The position numbers and the translations under genes are program-made. The notes beneath the pieces were generated by a model, which had not been told where the DNA came from, made no database searches, and was given only the letters and a program-made list of their open reading frames with translations. From Streptomyces zhihengii (GTDB taxonomy: Bacteria; Actinomycetota; Actinomycetes; Streptomycetales; Streptomycetaceae), in assembly GCF_016919245.1 (NCBI RefSeq), contig NZ_JAFEJA010000002.1, forward strand, positions 808,501 to 872,500: a DNA stretch of 64,000 bases, in the 5' to 3' direction. Below, in pieces: positions 35,281 through 44,037 of this stretch. How positions within the stretch are numbered: position 1 is the stretch's first letter; the number at the start of each line of letters is the position of its first letter.

Positions 35281-35381
35281 TTGACACCGGCGGCGCCCGG
35301 GCGTCAGTCTTCCGGACATCGGGTGGGTACGTTCCCACCTCGGATTGGGCACGTTCCCACCCTCGAATGGGAACGTACCCA
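35281..35381 (+). promoter_or_regulatory. Promoter and three phased operators of the GH1 gene
   Basis: TTGACA (35281-35286) and CAGTCT (35305-35310) form a plausible promoter with an 18-bp spacer. Downstream lie three 14-bp operators: TGGGTACGTTCCCA (35324), TGGGCACGTTCCCA (35346) and TGGGAACGTACCCA (35368), each exactly 22 bp apart. They match TGGG-N6-CCCA, close to the CebR site TGGGAGCGCTCCCA. Confidence 0.85.
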
Positions 35382-35406
35382 CCGTCAACTCCGGGAAAGG
35401 AACCCC

Positions 35407-36858
35407 GTGGCCACCGCCATCCGCCGCCCCGTGCCCGACGACCAGCTCTCCGCCGCCCGCACCTTCCCGCCGGACTTCCTGTGGGGTACGGCCACCGCCG
35501 CCTACCAGATCGAGGGCGCCGCGGCCCTGGACGGCCGCACCCCCTCCATCTGGGACACCTACGCCCGCACCCCGGGCCGCGTCCGCAACGGCGACACCGG
35601 AGACGTGGCCACGGACCACTACCACCGCTGGCGCGAGGACGTCGCGATCATGGCCGACCTCGGGGTGGGCGCCTACCGCTTCTCGATCTCCTGGCCGCGG
35701 GTCCAGCCCACCGGCCGCGGCCCCGCCGTCCAGCGCGGCCTCGACTTCTACCGCAGGCTCGCCGACGAACTCCTCGACAAGGGCATCAAGCCCGTCGCCA
35801 CCCTCTACCACTGGGACCTGCCCCAGGAACTGGAGGACGCCGGCGGCTGGCCGGAGCGCGTCACGGCCGAACGCTTCGCCGCCTACGCGGAGCTGGCCGC
35901 CGAGGCGCTCGGCGACCGGGTCACCACCTGGACCACCCTCAACGAGCCCTGGTGCAGCGCCTTCCTCGGCTACGGCTCGGGCGTCCACGCCCCCGGGCGC
36001 ACCGACCCCGTCGCCGCCCTGCGCGCCGCGCACCACCTGAACCTGGCCCACGGCCGGGCGGTCCAGGCGCTGCGGGCCGCGCTGCCGTCCAAGTCCCAGG
36101 TCTCGGTGACGCTCAACGTCCACCATGTGCGGCCGCTGACGGCGAGCGACGCCGACGCGGACGCCGTCCGCCGCATCGACGCCCTGGCCAACCGGATCTT
36201 CACCGGGCCGATGTTCCACGGCGCCTACCCGGACGACCTGCTGGAGGACACCGCGGGGCTCACGGACTGGTCGTTCGTGCGCGACGGCGACACCGCCACC
36301 GCCCGCCGCCCGCTGGACTTCCTGGGCGTCAACTACTACACGCCCACCGTGGTGTCGGCCGCCTCCCCGGACGGCGCCACCCACACCTCCGACGGGCACG
36401 GCCGCAGCGCCCACAGTCCCTGGCCCGGGGCCTCGGGCGTGGCCTTCCACCTGCCGCCGGGGGACACCACGGCCATGGGCTGGGCCGTCGACCCGAGCGG
36501 CATGTACGACCTGCTGCGCCGGCTCTCGGCCGATCTGCCGGGGACCCCGATGATGATCACCGAGAACGGCGCGGCCTTCGACGACTACGTGAACCCCGGC
36601 GGCGAGGTCCGCGACCCCGACCGGGTCGCCTACCTCCACGGCCATCTGGAGGCGGTGCACCGGGCCATCGAGTCGGGCGTCGACGTGCGGGGCTACTTCC
36701 TCTGGTCGCTGCTGGACAACTTCGAGTGGGGCTACGGCTACAGCAAGCGCTTCGGCGCCGTGTACGTGGACTACCCGACCGGCACCCGCATCCCCAAGTC
36801 CAGCGCCCGCTGGTACGCGGGCCTCGCGCGCACCGGCAGGCTGGACCCGCTGGCCTGA
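35407..36858 (+). CDS. Glycoside hydrolase family 1 beta-glucosidase
   Basis: A 483-aa GH1 enzyme with [19 protein letters not shown], acid/base Glu180 in [14 protein letters not shown] and nucleophile Glu386 in [13 protein letters not shown], plus the late [20 protein letters not shown] motif that shapes the sugar-binding site. There is no signal peptide, so it likely hydrolyses imported cellobiose or other beta-glucosides in the cytoplasm, as BglC does in cellulolytic streptomycetes. AAAGGA lies about 6 nt before GTG 35407. No cebEFG transporter is present in this window, so its sugar must enter through genes elsewhere. Confidence 0.96.
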   Translation: MATAIRRPVPDDQLSAARTFPPDFLWGTATAAYQIEGAAALDGRTPSIWDTYARTPGRVRNGDTGDVATDHYHRWREDVAIMADLGVGAYRFSISWPRVQPTGRGPAVQRGLDFYRRLADELLDKGIKPVATLYHWDLPQELEDAGGWPERVTAERFAAYAELAAEALGDRVTTWTTLNEPWCSAFLGYGSGVHAPGRTDPVAALRAAHHLNLAHGRAVQALRAALPSKSQVSVTLNVHHVRPLTASDADADAVRRIDALANRIFTGPMFHGAYPDDLLEDTAGLTDWSFVRDGDTATARRPLDFLGVNYYTPTVVSAASPDGATHTSDGHGRSAHSPWPGASGVAFHLPPGDTTAMGWAVDPSGMYDLLRRLSADLPGTPMMITENGAAFDDYVNPGGEVRDPDRVAYLHGHLEAVHRAIESGVDVRGYFLWSLLDNFEWGYGYSKRFGAVYVDYPTGTRIPKSSARWYAGLARTGRLDPLA

Positions 36859-36863
36859 ACGGG

Positions 36864-36987
36864 GTGCGCCCGCCGGTCCGTCCAACCGTGCGCGCCCGCC
36901 GGCCCATCCGTCGCGCACCCGCCGGTTCGTCCAACCGTGCGCGCCCGCCGGTCCGTTGACCCGTGCGCGCCCGCCGGTTCGTTCCGC
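36864..36987. repeat. Five degenerate 24-26 bp tandem repeats leading into a terminator
   Basis: Units of the type GTGCGCGCCCGCCGGTYCGT start at about 36864, 36888, 36913, 36937 and 36962. They differ by a few substitutions and 1-2 bp indels. The last unit is itself the 5' arm of the hairpin at 36968-37017. Confidence 0.85.
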
Positions 36988-37017
36988 CGGGGGAGCGGCG
37001 GAACGAACCGGCGGGCG
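36968..37017. terminator. Perfect 21-bp hairpin between convergent genes
   Basis: Positions 36968-36988 pair with 36997-37017 around an 8-nt loop. The stop codon of the convergent esterase gene lies 7 nt beyond. It should act as a bidirectional terminator. Confidence 0.85.
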
Positions 37018-37023
37018 GGGCCG

Positions 37024-38466
37024 TCAGCCGCGGCCGAGGGCGCAGTCGGTCAGCAGCCCGCTCCGGTCGGCCGGCAGGGCGACCGTGCGGCTCGGCGCGG
37101 GCTTCGGCCCGCCGCCGATCCACGACTCCAGCGCGGTGAACGCGGAGCGGTGGCACGGCGTCAGCGGACGCAGCCGGTCGGGGAACACGTCGTAGAGCGA
37201 GTCGGTGTGGGTGCCGCCCTCGATCCGGTAGTAGCGGAACAGCTTCTCCCGCCCGGCGTCGCGCACCATCCGGGCGTACACGTCCGAGTCCTCGCCGATC
37301 GGGAGCAGCACGTCCAGCGTGCCGTGCAGGGTGATCAGCGGCTTGCCGATCCTTCCCGTCAGCGCGATGCGGTCCACCGCCCGGTGCACCTCGCGCGGAC
37401 GTGAGGCGTAGTCGTAGTCCGTGTCGCACGCCGGGGTGCCGGGTGCGCAGAACGGCGTCCCCGCCTCGGCCGCCCCGTCGAAGCCCGGGTCCAGCTCCTC
37501 GCGGTAGATGCGCTGCGTCAGGTCCCAGTAGTACTGGTGGTGGTACGGCCACAGGAACTCCGACCCCGCCGGGAACCCGGCGGCCAGCATCTCCCGGTGG
37601 GCGTCCGCGGCGCCGGGGCCGCCCGCGGCGTAGCGCGGGTAGGCGGTCAGCGCCGGCGGCAGGAAGGTGAACAGGTTGGGGCCGTCGGCCCGCCACAGCG
37701 TGCCCTCCCAGTCCACGCCGCCGTCGTACAGCCCGGGGTGGTTCTCCAGCTGCCAGCGCACCAGATAGCCGCCGTTGGACATGCCGGTCATCAGCGTGTG
37801 CCGGGGCCGCTCGCGGTAGCGCTGCGCGACGACTGTGCGGGCCGCCCTGGTGAGCTGGGTGACGCGCTCGTTCCACTCGGCGATCGCCTCGCCCGGCCGG
37901 TCGCCGTCCCGGTGGAAGCCGAGTCCGGTGTTGCCCTTGTCCGTGGCGGCGAAGGCGTAGCCGCGGGAGAGCACCCAGTCGGAGATCGCCCGGTCGTTGG
38001 CGTACTGCTCCCGGTTGCCGGGCGAGCCCGCGACGACGAGGCCGCCGTTCCACCGGTCGGGCAGCCGGATCACGAACTGGGAGTCGTGCTGCCAGCCGTG
38101 GTTGGTGTTGGTGGTCGAGTCGTCCGGGAAGTAGCCGTCGATCTGGATGCCGGGCACACCGGAGGGCACGGCGAGCCCCGCCGGCGTCAGGCCCGCCCAG
38201 TCGGCCTGGTCGGTGTGCCCGGAGGCGACGGTGCCCGCGGTGGTCAGTTCACCGAGGCAGGACACCTCCTGGTGGGCGGCGCCGGGGACGCGCAGCGACG
38301 CCTGGCGCGCGCAGTGGCCGCCTTCACGGGCCTGCGCCGTGGGGACGGCGACCAGGCCGAGCAGCAGCGCGGCGCCGGCGACGAGCCGGACGGCCCGCCG
38401 GGACCCGCGCCGGGCGGGCCGGCCGGGAGCCGCGGGCAGGACGCCGGGGGACGAGGGGGACGGCAC
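37024..38466 (-). CDS. Secreted alpha/beta-hydrolase esterase (3-hydroxybutyrate-oligomer hydrolase / tannase-like)
   Basis: A 480-aa protein with a Sec-type signal peptide (Arg-rich n-region, hydrophobic core at 27-42, likely cleavage after TAQA at 46). The catalytic serine is probably Ser230 in MTGMSNGGYLVRWQLE, where G-x-S-N-G-G is the motif of 3-hydroxybutyrate-oligomer hydrolases and tannase-fold esterases. A possible acid lies in LHGTLDVLLPIGEDSD and the histidine in RIEGGTHTDSLYD. Several cysteines (C52, C70, and C-P-A-C-D near 355) suggest disulfides. GGAGG lies 7 nt before GTG 38466. The neighbouring minus-strand gene encodes a PHB-depolymerase-like esterase, hinting at joint polyester degradation; the substrate is inferred. 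Confidence 0.82.
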   Translation of the reverse strand: MPSPSSPGVLPAAPGRPARRGSRRAVRLVAGAALLLGLVAVPTAQAREGGHCARQASLRVPGAAHQEVSCLGELTTAGTVASGHTDQADWAGLTPAGLAVPSGVPGIQIDGYFPDDSTTNTNHGWQHDSQFVIRLPDRWNGGLVVAGSPGNREQYANDRAISDWVLSRGYAFAATDKGNTGLGFHRDGDRPGEAIAEWNERVTQLTRAARTVVAQRYRERPRHTLMTGMSNGGYLVRWQLENHPGLYDGGVDWEGTLWRADGPNLFTFLPPALTAYPRYAAGGPGAADAHREMLAAGFPAGSEFLWPYHHQYYWDLTQRIYREELDPGFDGAAEAGTPFCAPGTPACDTDYDYASRPREVHRAVDRIALTGRIGKPLITLHGTLDVLLPIGEDSDVYARMVRDAGREKLFRYYRIEGGTHTDSLYDVFPDRLRPLTPCHRSAFTALESWIGGGPKPAPSRTVALPADRSGLLTDCALGRG

Positions 38467-38511
38467 GGAACAGCCTCCTGATGACGTGAAATTCGGTGAG
38501 GTGAGGTGACG

Positions 38512-38544
38512 GCACCGTCACCGGCGGGCCGCCGGTGACGGTGC
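38512..38544. terminator. Hairpin between the two esterase genes
   Basis: GCACCGTCACCGGCG (38512-38526) pairs perfectly with 38530-38544. It follows the PHB-depolymerase-like gene, so the two esterases are probably separate transcripts. Confidence 0.75.
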
Positions 38545-38592
38545 TCGGGTGATCGGTTGGTCCGGTGACCGGATGGCGGACGGGGGCGCGGC

Positions 38593-40077
38593 TCAGGGGC
38601 AGGCGCCGTCGGCCACGGTGTAGTGACCCACCGGGGATTCCTTGAGGGTGTGGGTGACGAACGTGTTGTAGAGCCCCATGGCCTGGCCGGACCCCTTCGC
38701 GTACACCAGCCCGCCCGTGGTCGTCGCCCGGCCGGCCTGCACATGGGCGTAGTTGTGGGCGGTCCAGCACACCGCGCCGGAGCCGGTGGTCGTCGCGGTG
38801 ACCGGCGCGGAGCGCGCGCCCTCGGTCCCCGCCGCGTCCCGCGCGGCGACGGTGTAGGTGTGGGTGGAACCGGGCGCCGGCGAGGTGTCGGTCCAGGTGG
38901 TGCCGGAGACCACGGCGACCCGGCTGCCGCCCCGGTGGACGGCGTATCCGGCGGCGCCCCCGACCGCGTTCCAGCGCAGGACGATCGAGGTGTCGGAGGC
39001 GGCCTGCGCGCTCAGCCCGCCGGGCGCGGGCAGGGTGCCGGGCCCCGGCCCGGTGCCGCCCCCGGTGAGCCCGAAGAACTCGCTGATCCACCGGCTGGAG
39101 CAGATCGAGTCGATGAAGTGGGCCGTGCCGGTGCTCCCGCACTGGTCGGGCCCGGTGCCCGGGTCGACGGGGGTGCCGTGGCCGATGGACGGCACCCGGT
39201 CGACCTCCACCACCACCCGGCCCCCGGCGTCCGTGTACTGCTCACGCCGGGTGCCGTTGGTCCCGATGGTGTCCGACCGGTCCGGCGTCTGGTCCGTCCC
39301 GTGCACGGCCGTCCACTGGTCCCTGAGCTCCGCGGCGTTCAGCGGGGCGACGGTGGTGTCGTTGTCGCCGTGCCAGACGGCGACCCTCGGCCACGGCCCG
39401 CCGTAGGACGGATACGCGTCGCGCACCCGCTGCGCCCACACCGCGGGCGTGCGGTCCGTGCCCGGGTTCATGCACAGGTACGGACCGCTGTCCGCGGTGC
39501 AGTCGTGCGGGATCCCGGCGACGACCGCGCCGGCCTCGAAGACGTCCGGGTAGGCGGCGAGCATCACCGAGGTCATCGCGCCCCCGGCCGACAGGCCGGT
39601 CACAAAGGTGCGCGAGGGGTCGGCGCCCCAGGCGCTCTCCGCGTGGGCGACCATCTGGCGGACGGACGCCGCCTCGCCCTGGCCGCGCCGGTTGTCCGTC
39701 GTCTGGAACCAGTTGAAGCAGCTGTTGAGGTTGTTCGACGAGGTGGTCCCGGCGAACACCACCAGGAAACCGTGGCGGTCGGCGAACGCGGTGAGCCCGG
39801 AGTTGTCCGCGTAGACCTGGGCGCTCTGCGTACAGCCGTGCAGGGCCACGACGACGGCGGGGGAGGGCGCGAGCGACGCCGGCCGGTAGACGTACATCTG
39901 GAGCGCGCCCGGGTTGGCGCCGAAGGCGGTCACCCGCTCCAGCGTCACGGCCGCCTGCGCGGGCGCCACGGGCGTGAACCACAGGCCGCCCAGCAGGACG
40001 GCGAGGACGGCGAGCAGCCGGCTCACCGTCCGCCGCGCCGGGCGGGCGCTTTCCCTCCGGTACTCGTGCACAGACAT
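38593..40077 (-). CDS. Extracellular PHB-depolymerase-family esterase with FnIII linker and C-terminal binding domain
   Basis: A 494-aa secreted protein. The signal peptide ends near APAQA (42). The catalytic domain (about 45-335) has the oxyanion motif VALHGCTQSA and Ser163 in FVTGLSAGGAMTSVMLAAYP. A fibronectin type III domain (about 345-430) and a C-terminal domain of about 60 residues with CWTAHNYAHVQAGRA and LYNTFVTHTLKESP follow. This matches type-1 PHB depolymerases, where the last domain adsorbs to the polymer, although related domain sets occur in feruloyl and acetylxylan esterases. It acts outside the cell on an insoluble polyester or polysaccharide ester. The start at ATG 40077 gives a proper n-region; no strong ribosome site is visible. 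Confidence 0.88.
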   Translation of the reverse strand: MSVHEYRRESARPARRTVSRLLAVLAVLLGGLWFTPVAPAQAAVTLERVTAFGANPGALQMYVYRPASLAPSPAVVVALHGCTQSAQVYADNSGLTAFADRHGFLVVFAGTTSSNNLNSCFNWFQTTDNRRGQGEAASVRQMVAHAESAWGADPSRTFVTGLSAGGAMTSVMLAAYPDVFEAGAVVAGIPHDCTADSGPYLCMNPGTDRTPAVWAQRVRDAYPSYGGPWPRVAVWHGDNDTTVAPLNAAELRDQWTAVHGTDQTPDRSDTIGTNGTRREQYTDAGGRVVVEVDRVPSIGHGTPVDPGTGPDQCGSTGTAHFIDSICSSRWISEFFGLTGGGTGPGPGTLPAPGGLSAQAASDTSIVLRWNAVGGAAGYAVHRGGSRVAVVSGTTWTDTSPAPGSTHTYTVAARDAAGTEGARSAPVTATTTGSGAVCWTAHNYAHVQAGRATTTGGLVYAKGSGQAMGLYNTFVTHTLKESPVGHYTVADGACP

Positions 40078-40261
40078 CCGAACCTCCGCGGGTCACTGAG
40101 ATGCCGGTCACAGTAGGAAGGGACCGCCGGGCCCAGAAATGGGACGGCGGCCCATAGCGTGGGCCGCCGACGGCGTGTCACACACCCTTGCGCGATGCGG
40201 AGTCGGACTGCTACGGCATGTCGCGAAAACAGCTCCGGGCCGGACGCGGCACCGGTGACGG

Positions 40262-41587
40262 TCAGCCCGGCGAGGCGGGGGCCTCGGAGCCGGGCGCCGG
40301 CGCGTCGGAGCCCGCGGCCGGGCCCGACTGCTCGCCCGGCGGCGCCTCGGACGCCGGGGGCGGCTCCTCCGGCGCGGGGCTCTGCGGGGACTCCCCGGGC
40401 GGGGGCTCCGTCGCCGGGTCGGACGCCGGCCCGGACTCGTCGCCGGGACAGGCGGGACCGCCGCCGGGCGGACAGGAGGTGCCGGGCTCGGTGGTGCCGT
40501 CCGACGGCGTACGCGTGGACGGCGAGGGGGAGGTGCGCTCGGGAGGCTCGGTCTTCTTGTCGTGCTTGCCGGTGTCACCGGCCGGACGGGCGATCCACTC
40601 GCCGGTCTTCGGGTCGTACAGCACGAACGTCTCCACGTCGCGCGGGGCGGGCGTCACCACCACGACCTGCGAGGCGCGGTACCCGGGCCACGGTGTGCCG
40701 GTCTGCTTCGGCGTGGTCTCCTGGGCGACCGGCGGACGCAGCGGATTGCCGCAGGCGCAGCGCACCCGCGGGATGCCCCGGTCGTCGACGAGCACCGCGG
40801 TGCCCGACTGGAGGACGGCCTGGTACGGCGTCGCCTTCCCGTCCCGGAATCCGTGGTTGGTGACCCGGGTGTCCATCCGGAGCTGAACCGGCGTCAGGGA
40901 GCGCAGATACGCGGGCACCTGGCCCGGGGAGATGTCCTGGGCGCCGGCGAACGCCTCGTTCTTCGACGCGTCCGCCCCGAGCGACCGGATCTGCTGCTCG
41001 ACGTCACAGCTCGCGACGTCGCGGGTGCCGCCGTACAGGCCGGGCGTGGCACCGCCCACGGCGCGCGTGACGTTGGTGCCGGACGCGCTCGGAGCCGGCT
41101 TCGACGTGCTGGGCGCGGGCGCCGGCGACGTGTCCCGCGCGGTCGACCCGGTGAACGGATCGGGGCCGTCGGCGCTGGCGGCCTGGAGGAAGACCTCGCC
41201 CTCGGCGCTGCCGGAACCGCTGCCGCCGGGCCGGGTCAGCACCACCGTCACCACCACCGCCGCGACGACCAGCAGCGAGACGGCCGCGATCCTCGGCGCC
41301 GACCGCCACCACGGCCGCTGCGGACCGCCCGGGCCCCCGGCGTCCCCCGGCGGCCCCTCGTGCGCGCCACCGCTGCCGCCGGTCCCGCCGGGACCGCTCG
41401 GCGGTCCCGGCGGGGGACCGCCGGGGCCGGGGCCCTCCCCGGAACCGGACGGGGGCCCGCCGGAACCCGGCGCGGATCCTCCGGACGGGCCGGACGGCGG
41501 ACCTCCGGCGCCCGGCCGGGACGGCCCGGAGAGCGGACCCGACGGCGGGCCCGCGGGACGTCCGGATGACGGCGGTTCGATGCTCAT
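40262..41587 (-). CDS. Membrane-anchored DUF6777-type protein with Pro/Gly-rich ends
   Basis: A 441-aa protein: about 90 residues of Pro/Gly/Ser-rich cytosolic N-terminus, one membrane helix (about 98-116, IAAVSLLVVAAVVVTVVL), and an extracellular domain with FLQAASADGPDPFTGST, GGATPGLYGGTRDVASCDVEQQI and VPRVRCACGNPLRPPV, followed by an acidic Pro-rich tail of about 95 residues. The core matches the streptomycete family I know as DUF6777, of unknown function. Conserved cysteines in the outer domain may form disulfides. GGGAGG precedes the ATG by about 8 nt. It is divergent from the streptophobe gene and close to a Ser/Thr kinase cluster; similar proteins are often encoded near kinases. Confidence 0.85.
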   Translation of the reverse strand: MSIEPPSSGRPAGPPSGPLSGPSRPGAGGPPSGPSGGSAPGSGGPPSGSGEGPGPGGPPPGPPSGPGGTGGSGGAHEGPPGDAGGPGGPQRPWWRSAPRIAAVSLLVVAAVVVTVVLTRPGGSGSGSAEGEVFLQAASADGPDPFTGSTARDTSPAPAPSTSKPAPSASGTNVTRAVGGATPGLYGGTRDVASCDVEQQIRSLGADASKNEAFAGAQDISPGQVPAYLRSLTPVQLRMDTRVTNHGFRDGKATPYQAVLQSGTAVLVDDRGIPRVRCACGNPLRPPVAQETTPKQTGTPWPGYRASQVVVVTPAPRDVETFVLYDPKTGEWIARPAGDTGKHDKKTEPPERTSPSPSTRTPSDGTTEPGTSCPPGGGPACPGDESGPASDPATEPPPGESPQSPAPEEPPPASEAPPGEQSGPAAGSDAPAPGSEAPASPG

Positions 41588-41734
41588 GGGCACTACCTCC
41601 CAGGGGCGGCGGAGCGGGGGAGACGGAACTCCCCGCCGGGCCGCGCACCGTGTTTCATTGTGTGCCCGCCCTCCGTGGGGCCCGCAAGCGGACGCGGTCG
41701 GCCCACCCGGGGAGCGGGCCCCGTCCGCCCTGCT

Positions 41735-41740
41735 TAGCGT
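41735..41740 (+). promoter_or_regulatory. Probable -10 element of a leaderless transcript
   Basis: TAGCGT ends 6 nt before GTG 41747. No Shine-Dalgarno sequence is present in the interval, so the mRNA is likely leaderless. Confidence 0.45.
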
Positions 41741-41746
41741 GTCCGT

Positions 41747-43030
41747 GTGAGTCAGCACGCAACGGCCGAGCCGGCCCGTACCCCTGCGGCCCACGGCTGG
41801 CCGCAGGCCCTCGCCGCCGTCCTCGCCGGCTATCTGGCCATGATCGTCACCGCGGTGCTCGGGCTGTGGGCGTCCGGCGCCACCGGACTGCCCGACGGCG
41901 CCTTCCCCCAGGTCGTGGCCGCCGTCGTCGTCCTCGCCGTCGGCGGCTCCGTCGAGGTCGCGGGCGACGCGGGCGAGATCGCCCGGTCCGACGCCGCGCT
42001 CGACGCCCTGCCGCTCTCCGTGACCGTGGTCGGCGCCCTCGTGGCCGCCGCGCTGTTCCTGCGCCCGCTGCGCCGCCGCGCGGTGGCCGGCGCCCCCGAA
42101 CTCGCGGGCTGGGCCCTGCGCATCGCCGTGCTGTGGCTGGTCTGCCTGGGCGTGCTCGCCGCCGTCGCGCGGCACACCTTCACCATCGAGTTCGACGACC
42201 CCACCGGCGGCCTGATCGGCGACGTGTTCGGCGCGACACCGCGCGTCGGCTTCCGCACCGAGGTGCCCCAGACGCTCGTCATCGGCCTGCTGTGGCTGGC
42301 GGGCGTCCTCGCGCTCGCCCTGCTGGTCTCCCGGGGCGCACCCCTGCCACCGCGGCTGCTGCGCTTCCAGGAGGCCGTCCGCCCCGCCGCGTACGCGATG
42401 GTCGCGCTGCTGCTGGCGACCCTGGCCATCGGCGTCGTCATCGGCATCGTCGTCGCCGCCACCCGAGGGCACGCCGCCGAGACCCTCGCGGTGATCCTGC
42501 TCGGGCTGCCCAACCTGATGTGGCTCGCGCTGACCGTGGGCCTCGGCACCGGCTGGGAGGGCACCGTGAAGGGGCCCTTCGGCCTCCCGATGCCGCAGCT
42601 CCTGGACGAGGTGCTGCGCACCGGTGACCTCGCCACCCTCGACCTCGGCGCGCTGACCGAGCGCGACGCCCGCGCCTGGTGGCTGCTGGTGGTGGCCGCC
42701 CTCCTGGTGTTCGGCGCCGCCTTCCTCATGGCCGTGCGCTCGTCCGCCCGGGTGCGGCCCTGGCAGCACGCGCTGCGCATGGCCGTCGCCCTCGCGCTCA
42801 CCCTGACGGCGGTGTCCCTGCTCGCCCGGGTCTCCGCGCACTTCGGGCTCTCCCTCCTCGGCATCGGCGACCTCGGCGGCGACCTCGGGGGAGAGGTGTC
42901 GCTGCGGCCCATGCTCTGGCAGGCGTTCCTGCTGGGCGCCGGATGGGGGCTGGTGTCCGGCTTCCTCTGCGGTCTGCTGGCGACCCGCTTCCGCCACCAC
43001 GGCGAGGCGCCCCCGGCCCCGCGGCCCTGA
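41747..43030 (+). CDS. Streptophobe-family integral membrane protein
   Basis: A 427-aa protein with about nine hydrophobic helices. The segment VVVLAVGGSVEVAGDAGEI...ALDALPLSVTVVGALVAAALFLRPLRRR matches the signature region of the streptophobe family found in streptomycetes (name recalled from annotation practice). Function is unknown; a few members lie near kinase or DUF6777-like genes, as here. A -10-like hexamer 6 nt upstream supports GTG 41747. The gene converges on the kinase gene with only 17 bp between stops. Confidence 0.82.
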   Translation: MSQHATAEPARTPAAHGWPQALAAVLAGYLAMIVTAVLGLWASGATGLPDGAFPQVVAAVVVLAVGGSVEVAGDAGEIARSDAALDALPLSVTVVGALVAAALFLRPLRRRAVAGAPELAGWALRIAVLWLVCLGVLAAVARHTFTIEFDDPTGGLIGDVFGATPRVGFRTEVPQTLVIGLLWLAGVLALALLVSRGAPLPPRLLRFQEAVRPAAYAMVALLLATLAIGVVIGIVVAATRGHAAETLAVILLGLPNLMWLALTVGLGTGWEGTVKGPFGLPMPQLLDEVLRTGDLATLDLGALTERDARAWWLLVVAALLVFGAAFLMAVRSSARVRPWQHALRMAVALALTLTAVSLLARVSAHFGLSLLGIGDLGGDLGGEVSLRPMLWQAFLLGAGWGLVSGFLCGLLATRFRHHGEAPPAPRP

Positions 43031-43047
43031 CCACCGGCCCGCCGGGG

Positions 43048-44037
43048 CTACGGGCCCCGGAAGACCGGCCGCGCCCAGGCGGGCGGATCCGGCGGGGGCC
43101 CGGGCGCCCCCTCGGGCGCGGGCCCGCCGTCCACCCGGGTCGCCGTCCGCACCACCGGGCGGCCGCTCCCCGCCGCGCGCAGGGCGGCGACGAAGCGTCC
43201 GCACGAGTCGAAGCGGGACTCCGGGCTCTTCGCCAGCGCCCGCTCCATCACCGTGTCGACCGCCGCCGGCAGGTCGGAGCGCTGCGAGGTCAGCGCCGGC
43301 GCCGGATCGTACTGGTGGGCCCAGAGCAGGGCCATGTCGTCGTCGCGGCGGAACGGCGGGCCGCCGGTCAGGGTCTCGAAGACCACGCACCCCATGCTGT
43401 AGACGTCGCACCGCCCGTCGACGGGGCGGCCCGAGATCTGCTCGGGCGCCACGTAGTCCAGCGTCCCGACGAACTGGCCGACCGTGGTGAACCCGGTGAG
43501 CGAGAGGGACTTCTTGGTGAGGCCGAAGTCCGTCAGGTACACGTGCTCGGGATGGTCGCTGTCGGTGCCCTCCGCGACGAGGATGTTGCCGGGCTTCACA
43601 TCGCGGTGCACCAGGTCGTGCGCGTGGGCGGCGTCCAGCGCGGAGGCCACCTGGGCGGCGATGCGGCAGGCGGTGGCGAAGGGCAGCGGACCGCGGCGGT
43701 CCAGCAGCACGCGCAGGTCCTGGCCGGCGACGTACCGCATGGCGATGTAGAGCAGCCCCTCCGTCTCGCCGGCCTCGAAGACCGGCACGATGTGCGGATG
43801 GTCGATGGAGGCCGCCACTCGTGACTCGTGGGTGAAGCGCTTGCGGAAGGTGTCGTTGCGCGCCAGCTCCGGGGCGAGCAGCTTGAGTGCGACAGTGCGG
43901 TCGAGGCGCAGGTCGCGCGCCCGGTAGACGACGGCCATGCCGCCGCGCCCGATCTCCCGCTCGACGAGGTAGTCGGCGACCTGCTTCCCGACCAGCTCCG
44001 AGGGGCGGCCCCCCGGGAGCGAGCTGTCCGGCGGCAT
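43048..44037 (-). CDS. Ser/Thr protein kinase, soluble PknB/PknF-like
   Basis: A 329-aa Hanks-type kinase with all catalytic elements: glycine loop IGRGGMAVVYRA, ATP-binding Lys52 (VALKLL), catalytic HRDVKPGN (Asp146), DFG (Asp170), an activation segment with several Ser/Thr (KKSLSLTGFTTVGQFVGTLDYVAPEQ) and the RCDVYSMGCVVFE helix. After the kinase domain only about 45 Pro-rich residues remain; there are no membrane helix and no PASTA repeats, so it is cytosolic or peripherally attached. Its ATG overlaps the stop of the PT-x-VV repeat protein by 1 nt, and an FHA-domain ABC transporter gene precedes that, so kinase, repeat protein and phosphothreonine reader form one operon. Confidence 0.95.
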   Translation of the reverse strand: MPPDSSLPGGRPSELVGKQVADYLVEREIGRGGMAVVYRARDLRLDRTVALKLLAPELARNDTFRKRFTHESRVAASIDHPHIVPVFEAGETEGLLYIAMRYVAGQDLRVLLDRRGPLPFATACRIAAQVASALDAAHAHDLVHRDVKPGNILVAEGTDSDHPEHVYLTDFGLTKKSLSLTGFTTVGQFVGTLDYVAPEQISGRPVDGRCDVYSMGCVVFETLTGGPPFRRDDDMALLWAHQYDPAPALTSQRSDLPAAVDTVMERALAKSPESRFDSCGRFVAALRAAGSGRPVVRTATRVDGGPAPEGAPGPPPDPPAWARPVFRGP

